Shown: one piece after another, positions 17,292 through 25,500 of the stretch
How positions within the stretch are numbered: the stretch's first letter is position 1
Layout: the number at the start of each line of letters is the position of its first letter
Assembly: GCA_001464455.1 (NCBI GenBank)
Contig: LNEI01000017.1
Location: forward strand, 124,001-188,000
DNA: 64,000 bases
Direction: 5' to 3'
Origin: Acidobacteria bacterium Ga0077534
GTDB taxonomy: Bacteria > Acidobacteriota > Blastocatellia > Pyrinomonadales > Pyrinomonadaceae
Notes under the pieces: model-generated
Databases searched by the model: none
What the model saw: only the letters and a program-made list of their open reading frames with translations
Told to the model about the DNA's origin: nothing
Made by a program: the position numbers and the translations under genes

Positions 17292-17315
17292 AGTGATTCT
17301 CCTTACTTTCTTAAG

Positions 17316-18593
17316 TCACAATTGATTGTAAAGCTTGATCGTGTCGTCCATAAGAGCTTCAAGACGGCTGGTCAGCAAAATCGCTTCGCACATAGTGCGC
17401 TGCGGCGTCGGCTCGGTGCCACCGATATTTTTGAGTCTAGCAAACTGGCGAATCATCACATCTATCGACCCTTGCAGTGTCGATTTTGCCTTCGGATCTA
17501 TCGACAAACATGTTTGCTTAATGCAAGAGGCAAACCACCAAAGACCTTGTACCGCAATCTCGAATTCAACTATACGTTCTTTAAGGCTGTATCGTTGCTC
17601 GGTGAGTTCGTGATACGAGACACCGGCCCAACTAGCAAACCCGACGCTGTTCCCCGACAAACCGAATTCGACAACATCTGGAAAGTGAAGGTCATTTCTT
17701 AAAATCTCTGCTTCCAAACGAATGGACTCTTCGCGTGATACCGAATCGACGCTTATCGTTCGGAGCGACGTTAAACAGGACAGAAGTTTTAGGGCTGTCC
17801 TAAGTTCCTGGGGCTCATTCCAAAGCGGGGATCTAAGGACTAACAACGAAAGAACATATCCCGGTTTTCCGCGAAGCGCCGAAAAGGGACATCCATGCAC
17901 AGAAGTGCCCATTGTCAACAGGATATTCTGAGTCCGGCCAAATATTGCATGACGTTCTTCAGTGATATCGTGATAAGTCTCGCGTCTCCAGCTAGCCAAG
18001 TCCGTGAGAGTGGTGAAAGAATGCGTTTCCTTAATGTGCCAAACGCCAACTCCTGTCGGTAGAATGTTTAGTGTTCCGTCTTCACTCGGTATCGGCTTAT
18101 GTTCTGTCCATAGGGTTTGTTGCGCTTGGGATTCAATCCGCCCGTAACAATTCGAGGCTAAAAAAATGGGAACGAACTTATGAGATTCGATCTCAAAGCT
18201 GCCTTCTAAACGAATCTTCGGGGAATTGACCGGATCACCGTCCAAATAGCACGGTACTCTTCTGACTTGACTGGCAACGAACCGATATCCTTTCCGACCA
18301 AAAACCGTTTCAATAAATTTCGGATTCTTGCGATCGTTATCATCCAGAGCATCTCTGATCTTGCTTATGTATCCGGTAATATTGCTTTCTTCAATGAACG
18401 TATCGGCTCCCCAAACGCCGTCTAACAAATCTTGGTGAGTTACAAAAAATCTTGGCCGGGACGCAAGGTAAACCAGAATGTCAAATCCTTTTCCGTCAAG
18501 GTTTATCCTTCGATTCTTTTCAAAGAGAAGTCGGTCTTTTGGGTTCAGTGTGAATCCATCGAACTCAATACAATCTAAGGCATCTTGATCCAC
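17316..18593 (-). CDS. OmpR-type winged-helix regulator with unidentified C-terminal domain
   Basis: Residues 8-110 are an OmpR/PhoB-type DNA-binding domain (FDGFTLNPKDRLLF, ILVYLASRPRFFVTHQDLLDGVWG, GYISKIRDAL, IETVFGRKGYRFVA). In Acidobacteriota this domain usually heads proteins with TPR or TolB-like parts. Here the remaining 310 residues match none of these and are of unknown type, with no membrane segment. The gene is divergent from the ubiquitin-like operon across 177 bases that contain interleaved palindromes, which makes it a candidate regulator of that operon and of itself. The isochorismatase gene follows it. Confidence 0.7.
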   Translation of the reverse strand: MDQDALDCIEFDGFTLNPKDRLLFEKNRRINLDGKGFDILVYLASRPRFFVTHQDLLDGVWGADTFIEESNITGYISKIRDALDDNDRKNPKFIETVFGRKGYRFVASQVRRVPCYLDGDPVNSPKIRLEGSFEIESHKFVPIFLASNCYGRIESQAQQTLWTEHKPIPSEDGTLNILPTGVGVWHIKETHSFTTLTDLASWRRETYHDITEERHAIFGRTQNILLTMGTSVHGCPFSALRGKPGYVLSLLVLRSPLWNEPQELRTALKLLSCLTSLRTISVDSVSREESIRLEAEILRNDLHFPDVVEFGLSGNSVGFASWAGVSYHELTEQRYSLKERIVEFEIAVQGLWWFASCIKQTCLSIDPKAKSTLQGSIDVMIRQFARLKNIGGTEPTPQRTMCEAILLTSRLEALMDDTIKLYNQL

Positions 18594-18635
18594 GGCTGTT
18601 CCAATATCAATTAGGAATTACTTTGGAAAAAATTG

Positions 18636-18664
18636 GGAATTTCTCTGTAGAAATTCCACAGAGA
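18636..18664. promoter_or_regulatory. Interleaved palindromes between regulator and ubiquitin-like operon
   Basis: Two perfect inverted repeats overlap: GGAATTTC/GAAATTCC (18636-18643 and 18650-18657) and TCTCTGT/ACAGAGA (18642-18648 and 18658-18664). They can pair only one at a time in RNA, or act as DNA operators. They lie just 43-71 bases before the regulator start and 107 bases before the ubiquitin-like gene. Confidence 0.55.
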
Positions 18665-18770
18665 TTTAGGGACATTCAGGTGCTCCTATGTCCAGAATTG
18701 TAGTGGTTACAGGATAAAAGTCAATTGCCTTTTGTGCCGTGACTATCTTACGAGTAGGAGAAAGAAAAAT

Positions 18771-19016
18771 ATGAAACGAATCACAATTTCGGTGGCGGGA
18801 ACAGACGGTAAACGGGAACACACTGACGTGGAGCTCATGCCCGGAATAAAACCAAGAGACGTGTTGGCCAAGCTTAATCTTGACGGATTTCAGCTTAGTA
18901 AGCCTGAGGGAGGAGCCTTCGATTTTAACGACGATCTTTATCAGGCGGTTTCGGACGGGCAGAAAGTCTTTGCTACAAAATCCGATGTGGTAGCGGGCGA
19001 GAGCTTTCGTGCGTAG
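18771..19016 (+). CDS. Ubiquitin-like (beta-grasp) protein, 81 aa
   Basis: The start is the ATG at 18771, preceded by TAGGAGA; an upstream in-frame start at 18732 is less likely. The protein shows the beta-grasp order: two strands (KRITISVAG, HTDVELMPG), a helix (KPRDVLAKL), then strands ending in GQKVFATKSDVVAG. It resembles prokaryotic ubiquitin-like proteins encoded next to E1-like and JAB genes, which is exactly its context here. The C-terminus is VVAG followed by ESFRA and lacks a Gly-Gly ending, so a modifier role would require trimming behind the glycine, perhaps by the JAB peptidase two genes on. The fold call is from pattern and context; conjugation is inferred. Confidence 0.7.
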   Translation: MKRITISVAGTDGKREHTDVELMPGIKPRDVLAKLNLDGFQLSKPEGGAFDFNDDLYQAVSDGQKVFATKSDVVAGESFRA

Positions 19017-19039
19017 TTTTTCACAACCCTTAACTAACC

Positions 19040-19061
19040 CGGCGGAGGCATTAGTCCGCCG
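19040..19061 (+). promoter_or_regulatory. Stem-loop after the ubiquitin-like gene
   Basis: A 7-bp GC-rich stem (CGGCGGA / TCCGCCG) with an 8-base loop sits 24 bases after the stop of the ubiquitin-like gene. There is no U run, so it is not a classical terminator. It could stabilise the 3' end of the modifier message and set its excess over the downstream enzymes. Confidence 0.45.
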
Positions 19062-19091
19062 CCGGCATTCTAAGGACCTGAGAACAGAAAA

Positions 19092-19544
19092 ATGGCAATC
19101 GTAATTGAACCAACACGCCCTATTCGGATCAGTCCATCGGTCGCCATATTAGTGGAGCCCTCTCGGGTTATCAAGGTTACACCGACAGAGGCGGTTCGGA
19201 TCGCTCCAGTTAAGGCTCTTGAAATGCGCCCGCCGCGTAGAGGGGCTTGGGATGAACGCGGCTGGACGCGGCGAATGGATGGCCGGAAGGAGTTGTATGA
19301 AGGCCATTATCAGGTTGGAACGCGGCGATTCTATGGACGGATTGAAAAAGAGCGAAGCGGAAAGATCACTGCGTACATCCACAATCCGCCTGTCGAAATT
19401 CGCCGTCACAGACATTCCGCTTGTTTTCAACAAGTCGGCGTAGGCACGGGCTGGTTCCTTTTGCACTGGCGCCGCGCCCCCAGCAATGTCGACGGCGCGA
19501 TTCTTTATATGGAGCAGGTACTCGACGAATCGTTCAACCGCTAA
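19092..19544 (+). CDS. Small PP/HxH/Cys protein A, candidate E2-like (150 aa)
   Basis: Residues 1-48 contain three imperfect 15-17-residue strand repeats (IEPTRPIRISP, VEPSRVIKVTP, VRIAPVKALEMRPP). Residues 66-150 form the domain shared with the protein encoded at 21431-21796. The shared signature is Y-I/L-x-N/D-P-P, five or six residues, H-x-H-x2-C-x-Q, then W-F-x-L-H. Here these are Pro99-Pro100, His106, His108 and Cys111. Classical E2 enzymes also place a Pro-Pro, a His and the catalytic Cys in this order, though with wider spacing. In an operon with a ubiquitin-like protein and E1 and JAB homologues, an E2-like role is a reasonable hypothesis, not an observation. Confidence 0.65.
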   Translation: MAIVIEPTRPIRISPSVAILVEPSRVIKVTPTEAVRIAPVKALEMRPPRRGAWDERGWTRRMDGRKELYEGHYQVGTRRFYGRIEKERSGKITAYIHNPPVEIRRHRHSACFQQVGVGTGWFLLHWRRAPSNVDGAILYMEQVLDESFNR

Positions 19545-19567
19545 ATAGTCGAGCAGGGAGTATCGAT

Positions 19568-20548
19568 ATGTTAAAGACGATCATCAGGGTATCGGAACGG
19601 GCGGCGAACTTGATAGCCCGACCATCTCGCGATGCGAGGCCGACTCTAAAACGGCTTGCGACGAGTCTTCGACGTGAATCAGCGCGAAGTCTTTCGATTC
19701 TGGCTCGCCGTTCGGCGGACGTTTATCCGGTAAGGGAACTACAGATCGCGATCGACAATCTAACGAATACGGATGCCGTAGTCCGACGAGTCTGCAATTC
19801 AAAGGAGTGGATCGATGCTGAACGCTCCTTGAGTCTAATCGATATTGAAATCGAACATGCGATGAACTTGATTCGGTCGGGGCTTATTTCCGGATCTATG
19901 GACGCCGGGGAAGTGGTGCTTCGGACATCAAACCTGCTTTTTACAGCAAAGCAGAAAATCAAAAACGAGTTCAATGTTATTACGGAACTCAAGCTCAGCT
20001 CGCTCCCGGCGCTAGATCCACGTCGATCGGACCTGAGCGTAGAGATTGAACCGCATCAGCTGCCGGAGTTCGCTTCGCCGCGCAAGTTGGTCTTGTCGTC
20101 CGCGATGCTCATGCAGATCGGACAGTCGCTTTTCCCACCGGAAAGAATGATCGTCGGAGCAGCGCGGCAGATTGGGAACGAGATAAGCGTCAAAGCACTA
20201 TTCGATGTAACCGGCTCAGCGAATTCAAGCCGTGTGGTAGCGGACCCAGACCGCCTCGGACGGGCATTGATCGCGATGGCCGAGTCTGATACGTATTTCG
20301 GGTTATGGGTGCATTCGCATCCCGGATCCGGCAGCCTATCGACGTACCCTAGTCCCATAGATACAACCCAACATGCCGACTGGCTAAGGGACTATTCGCC
20401 GAATCTTGTATCGGCAATTATCGTTCGAGATCGTTACATCCGATTTTGGGGAACGGCTCTCGAAGCCGGGGATGTTGTGATTGAGATCGAGGGGAGCGGC
20501 ATAGAGGTCGTGTCAGCGGAAGAAAGTGTTTACAGATTGGCTTGTTAG
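19568..20548 (+). CDS. JAB/JAMM metalloprotease (deubiquitinase-like)
   Basis: The start at 19568 has a CAGGGAG site; the longer open frame upstream overlaps the previous gene. Residues 1-165 are a helical domain of unknown type. Residues 172-326 are a JAB domain with the full JAMM set: Glu192 in PPERM, His249 and His251 in HSHPGSGSL, Ser262 and Asp265 in PSPID. The three extra residues between the histidines and the serine are as in other prokaryotic JAB proteins. JAMM enzymes are zinc isopeptidases that process ubiquitin-like precursors or remove them from targets. Placed between the modifier and the E1-like gene, it is the likely maturation or deconjugation enzyme. Confidence 0.85.
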   Translation: MLKTIIRVSERAANLIARPSRDARPTLKRLATSLRRESARSLSILARRSADVYPVRELQIAIDNLTNTDAVVRRVCNSKEWIDAERSLSLIDIEIEHAMNLIRSGLISGSMDAGEVVLRTSNLLFTAKQKIKNEFNVITELKLSSLPALDPRRSDLSVEIEPHQLPEFASPRKLVLSSAMLMQIGQSLFPPERMIVGAARQIGNEISVKALFDVTGSANSSRVVADPDRLGRALIAMAESDTYFGLWVHSHPGSGSLSTYPSPIDTTQHADWLRDYSPNLVSAIIVRDRYIRFWGTALEAGDVVIEIEGSGIEVVSAEESVYRLAC

Positions 20549-20561
20549 GGAGCATAACGAA

Positions 20562-21425
20562 ATGGAAGATAAAGCGATCGGAAAAGGAAATATTCTGGAG
20601 ACAAATGTTGTGGACACTCTGCCGGCGTTCCCGGAGGCGGAGAATCCCATTGAGGTTTATCAGTCGGAGGAAATAGTGGCAACGCATCCGGCGGAACCTG
20701 ATCTCTTTGCTCGGCACGACGGCGTTCCGGCACACGATCAAAAGCTCCTCGGGGAGGCACGGATTGTACTTGTCGGGGCGGGAGGACTGGGCGGATGGGC
20801 TGGTGTTGGTCTAGCTAGAAGCGGAGCAAAGTCGATCTGTGTGATCGACGATGACCAAGTAGATCGAACGAACCTGTCGCGACAGTTCTTTGATTCGGAC
20901 GATCTTGGGCGTTTGAAAGGCAAGGCACTTTCCAGACGACTCGCTGGGCAAGCGGTTGGCGGCGCGGTGGTGACGGGGGTTGGCCTACGGTTTGAAGAGG
21001 CACTTGAAGCCTATCCGCTTCCGGCAGATATCTTTGTTGCGGGTGTGGATAACAACGAATGTCGTATTCAAGTCGTTCGGGAAGCACGAAAGCGAAGCAT
21101 ACCAGCCGTCTTCACAATGCTTTCAAGGGACGGGATGAGGTGCCAGGCGTTCTTGCAAAGCGCATCAAGGCTAGAACCGTGTCTTTGGTGTGCACTACCG
21201 AACCTCGATCCTGAACAGGTAGCACCGTGCGCATCTGCGATTATCTCAAGCTGCCTTCTGGCCTCCGCGTTAACGATCTTTTTTACGCACAGAGCGATCA
21301 TGGGGTGGGGGAGCATACCATTTTTCAACTGGCGCGAAGCAGACCTATCAGGGATAGCACCGGATCGAACCGGTGTCATCAAACGCCGTGACGATTGTCC
21401 GGTCTGTTCGACACACAAGGAGTAA
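20562..21425 (+). CDS. ThiF/E1-like adenylating enzyme
   Basis: The chosen start at 20562 follows AGGGAG, 13 bases after the JAB stop. The 287-aa protein has a Rossmann nucleotide-binding loop GAGGLG (72-77), the ThiF/E1 motif DRTNLSRQ (101-108) with its catalytic Arg107, the lysine-rich KGKA (119-122), and an aspartate motif GVDNNECR. Cys207, Cys210, Cys279 and Cys282 form the two CxxC zinc knuckles typical of MoeB/ThiF/E1 enzymes. These proteins adenylate the C-terminus of a ubiquitin-like protein. Cys193, Cys223 and Cys231 are candidates for a thioester cysteine. The first 45 residues are an extra acidic extension. Confidence 0.88.
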   Translation: MEDKAIGKGNILETNVVDTLPAFPEAENPIEVYQSEEIVATHPAEPDLFARHDGVPAHDQKLLGEARIVLVGAGGLGGWAGVGLARSGAKSICVIDDDQVDRTNLSRQFFDSDDLGRLKGKALSRRLAGQAVGGAVVTGVGLRFEEALEAYPLPADIFVAGVDNNECRIQVVREARKRSIPAVFTMLSRDGMRCQAFLQSASRLEPCLWCALPNLDPEQVAPCASAIISSCLLASALTIFFTHRAIMGWGSIPFFNWREADLSGIAPDRTGVIKRRDDCPVCSTHKE

Positions 21426-21430
21426 TCGCG

Positions 21431-21796
21431 ATGGGTAAGTTAGCGGACAACATCATACGGTTCGTCGAGAATGTGGCCGGGCCACTCGATTGGATAAGGG
21501 AGTACGACGGTTCCTGCGAAACCTTTTCAGGCCGATTTCTTGTTTACGATCGCCGTGGTTCGATCAAAATGGGAGTACATGGCCAGGTAATAAGACGCGG
21601 CGGCAGGACAACCGATGTTTATCTCTACGATCCGCCACGGTTTGTTAGCCGCCACGAGCACGGACGCTGTCTGCAACTTCTTCGGCCCAACGACAAATGG
21701 TTCAAGCTTCACTTCGACAAACCCGCGGCCAACTTCTCTGAAGCCTACTCATATGTCGAACATTTCTTGACTGAGGCATATAACCAAAGTCACTAA
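21431..21796 (+). CDS. Small PP/HxH/Cys protein B, paralogue of the 19092 product
   Basis: The 121-aa product starts at 21431; its Shine-Dalgarno motif (AAGGAG) overlaps the E1-like stop. Residues 30-121 align with residues 69-150 of the 19092 product: Tyr-Leu-Tyr-Asp-Pro-Pro, then His75, His77 and Cys80 followed by LQLL, then WFKLHF and a C-terminal helix (AYSYVEHFLTEAYN). It lacks the N-terminal strand repeats of its paralogue. Two related proteins in one operon could be alternative carriers, or one could be active and the other structural. Both keep the cysteine. The E2-like interpretation is inference. Confidence 0.65.
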   Translation: MGKLADNIIRFVENVAGPLDWIREYDGSCETFSGRFLVYDRRGSIKMGVHGQVIRRGGRTTDVYLYDPPRFVSRHEHGRCLQLLRPNDKWFKLHFDKPAANFSEAYSYVEHFLTEAYNQSH

Positions 21797-21808
21797 CGGG
21801 AACGAGAG

Positions 21809-22504
21809 ATGAACGAATTTCTAACAGCGATCATTGGATGCCTTCCGTTGATTCTCTTCGTAGTACTGATCGCAGTAGGCGTCTCTCGGTTAAATACTAA
21901 CTTGTTTCCGAAGAATCGGCTTTTGCGACGAGTGTTGGGTGGGACTCTGCGGTTGGTCTTTGTCGAACCGTTCAGGCAATCCTATCGGGCTATTCGGTGG
22001 CTCGGAACAACCGTCGTTACCACAAACCCTGACTATCGAACGCGTCAACTGTATCTTGATAATTATCCTGTAACCCCGCTTGAGCTTTATGCCGTGATCG
22101 AAGCCGCATTTGAAGCGAGACAGATGGTTGGCGTGGAACTGTCCAGAGTATCGCGTCTTGAATGGCATCTGCTCTCGTCACGCCGGATCTATTTGCTGGT
22201 TAGATTCAGGGATGCAGTCTGCTTTATCGGGGCCGTGCGGGTAGGTAACGGCCTTCTCGTTTCATGGCGCTATTCGATCTGGCCCGGGCGTGTTTGGGTG
22301 GTTGTCTTTCAAATACCTTATCTCGGCGTACTTGCCGAACGAGTAATTTCAACACCGACATTTTATCGAACGGATGTCTACTTTGCTTTTGAGCAGGCTA
22401 TTCGGGTGTGCGTGACTGAGGCAACCGAAGCTCTAGCCGATCGAGGAATCCGACCATTGGCGGAGAACGAACAGCAGCCTCTTCTGCGAGAGTTCTATGG
22501 ATGA
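21809..22504 (+). CDS. Membrane-anchored protein of the ubiquitin-like operon, 231 aa
   Basis: One strong N-terminal transmembrane helix (residues 5-25, IIGCLPLILFVVLIAVGV) is followed by a basic segment and a soluble domain with several hydrophobic strands. A second hydrophobic stretch lies near 162-182 (RVWVVVFQIPYLGVLAERVI) and may touch the membrane. No family is recognised. Its stop overlaps the start of the ATPase gene by 8 bases, so the two are translationally coupled. It would most simply act as the membrane partner of the ATPase, similar to accessory proteins of TraG/VirD4 couplers. That role is inferred from the overlap. Confidence 0.6.
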   Translation: MNEFLTAIIGCLPLILFVVLIAVGVSRLNTNLFPKNRLLRRVLGGTLRLVFVEPFRQSYRAIRWLGTTVVTTNPDYRTRQLYLDNYPVTPLELYAVIEAAFEARQMVGVELSRVSRLEWHLLSSRRIYLLVRFRDAVCFIGAVRVGNGLLVSWRYSIWPGRVWVVVFQIPYLGVLAERVISTPTFYRTDVYFAFEQAIRVCVTEATEALADRGIRPLAENEQQPLLREFYG

Positions 22505-25500
22505 TGAAGCCTTCTACAAAGCATTCGAAGTCTGGGAACGCAACGGTCGCGGCTGGGGGCGATGGGATTACGCGGTTGAACTGGAGCCACCTTTCTCTCG
22601 AATTTCTCCGGTAGTTAGAGATACCCAGCGGATTGATGACGATGCGAGAGTGGGCGGCGGTATCTCAGGATTTTTGACCAGGAATCGACAGACCGGGACC
22701 GAAACCGTCAGGTTGCTGAGCAGGGGGGTGGAAAGCATCGCAACCGATATACCAAAACCCTCGCCGTATTATCGAAAAACGAATGCGACTGAACTGCAAA
22801 TTGTCTTACCTCGGGAACTGGATACAAGTCCGGCAACCTTTGAACAATTTCTTCTGAGTATCGGTTTTGCGAAAGACCCTATTAGTTTCGAAATAATCGC
22901 TGATTCGTTAGGTATCTCGTTGCAAATAGCCTGCGATCCGAACCGTGCGGGCTATCTAAAGAGTCAGTTAAAGACGTTCTTCCCTGAAGTACAGATCGTT
23001 GAACGATCTAGATTTCTGGCCTCTCAATTTGTAACCAGCCAACCGACAGCGATAGCGGACTTCGGTCTTGCGAAGAGTTTCGTTCTGCCGCTTCGAGTGT
23101 TTCGTTCTTTTAATCCCGATCCGATGGGCGGTTTGATAGGCTCGCTTGCAACGTTAGAAGAGACCGAAAAAGCTGTCCTCCAGGTTCTCTTCCTTCCGGT
23201 AAAAGGGGACTGGGCAGGCGAACTTAACAAGCTACAAACTGGCCCTCACACAAAGGCTACTCAAGAGAGGATCTCGAACTTCTTACCAAGCCTGAAAGCG
23301 AAACTATCGTCCTCACTGTTTGCCGCATCACTGCGACTTGTGACCCAGGCGAGTGATGGGCAGCGGGCTTGGGAACTTATCAGGCAGGTTGGCGGAAATC
23401 TCCGTAACTTCGATGATCCAGCCGGAAACGAACTGATCGCTCTAAGTAATGACGGCTATTCAGAAAACGACCATCGATTATCGATCCTTAGCCGCACAAA
23501 CTATCGATCGGGGATGCTTCTGAATACGTCGGAACTCGCGGCCTTTGTTCATCTGCCTTCATCTGGCGTAGCCGTCGAAAAGCTGAATCGCTCGCGTTTG
23601 GTGACAAAAGCCCTTCCACTAACAGCCATCGGCAACCGGCTGGTGATTGGTGAGAATACCCACGACGGAAAGACAAATGCCGTAACGCTGTCGAATGACC
23701 AGCGGACACGTCATGTTCACATTATCGGCACGACCGGCTCGGGGAAAACGACACTTCTGCTTCGCTCAATTATTCAGGATATCGAGCACGGTGCAGGTGG
23801 CGTCTGCGTTATCGATCCGCATGGCGATCTAGTCGTTTCTATCTGTGAACATGTGCCTGAAAACCGCATCAAGGATGTCATCCTTTTCGATCCTTCCGAT
23901 AGCGAGTACCCAATCGGTTTGAACATCTTGCAGGCTCACAACGATCTTGAGAAGACGCTCATATCGTCCGATCTGGTCGCGGCCTTTAAGAGGATGTCGA
24001 CAAGTTGGGGCGATTTAATGGATGCAGTGTGTGCAAACTCGATTCTCGCAATTCTGGAGAGCGAGCGTGGCGGCACACTGCTTGATCTCAAAAGATTCCT
24101 GGTCGACCGCGGCTTCCGTGAAGAGTTCCTGCAAACGGTACGAGACGAATCGATCCGCTACTTCTGGCAAAACGAGTTTCCGTTGATCGCCGGAAAACCA
24201 AACGCTTCGATCATCATCCGGCTCGATACGTTTCTCAGACAAAGAATGATCCGCAATATTGTCTGTCAGAAATCGAGCAAGCTGAACTTTCGGCAAATCA
24301 TGGATAGTGGGAAGATCCTGCTTGTAAAAATCTCTCAAGGAATTCTGGGCGTCGAAAACTCGCACCTGCTGGGTTCGCTGTTTATCACAAAACTCCATCA
24401 GATAGCCCTTTCGAGACAGAACACGACAGATAGACCTTTCTTCGCCATCTACATTGACGAATTTCACAACCTGATCGTACCGAGTTTAGAGGCCAGCTTA
24501 TCTGGAAATCGAAAGTTCAACATCAGCCTAACGCTAAGCCATCAGGAATGGCGGCAAATTCAAAGTCGTAGCCAAGAGGTGGCGGCAAGCGTGATGGCGA
24601 ACTGCTACACAAGAATATGTTTCCGTCTCGGTGACGCGGACGCAAAGCTATTCGCAAGCGGATTTTCGAGCTTTGATGCCGATGCTCTACAGAACCTTGG
24701 AATCGGCGAAGCCGTTGCTCGAATAGAGCGTTCGAATTATGACTTTAACCTCAAAACCTTCCAGCTACCTTCGGTCAACCCTGAATTGGCACAAAGCCGG
24801 AAGAAAAGAATAATCGAGCAAACGCGAAAACAGTTTGCCGCTATACCGGTGTCCGATCGGGAACCGGAAATTGTTCAGGCGATAGAGGATCGAAAGCAAA
24901 CTGCGGTGGCAACGATTGAGCCGGTACTCGATCGTGATAGAAACGCTCAACAAGCGTCTGAACCGATTCAAGTAGAGACAGCATCAGGTGAAAACGTCGG
25001 ACGCGCCGGGCCTCATCATCAAGAGATGCAGGGGGTAATAAAGCGAGTAGCCGAAACAAACGGTTTCAGGGCAAGTATTGAGCACAGTCTGCCCGACGGC
25101 GGTCGTATTGATGTCTCGCTTGAAAAGGGAAATCTAAGGGTCGCCTGCGAAGTGTCGGTTACGACGATCGACTATGAAGTTACAAATGTCCTGAAATGCC
25201 TCACTGCCGGATATGACTATGTAGCCGTTGTTGTATCAAATCAGAAAAAGATTCCACTGATCACGTCGAAGATCCAATCAGGTGTCCCTGTGGAGCATCT
25301 TGAAAAGGTCAGGGTGTTCGGCCTGCCTGGACTACTGGGTTTTCTGCGAGAGTTCGTCCAGCCGAAGCCCGAGCAAAGGCAACCACAAAAACCTGAAGGG
25401 CAAAGACTCAATTTCGCAGAAGCCCGCGAGTTCTTTGGTATAACCTCATCGACGCTTTACCGATGGGTGCGAGAGGGGCGCGTACCATTTTATCGCCCAG

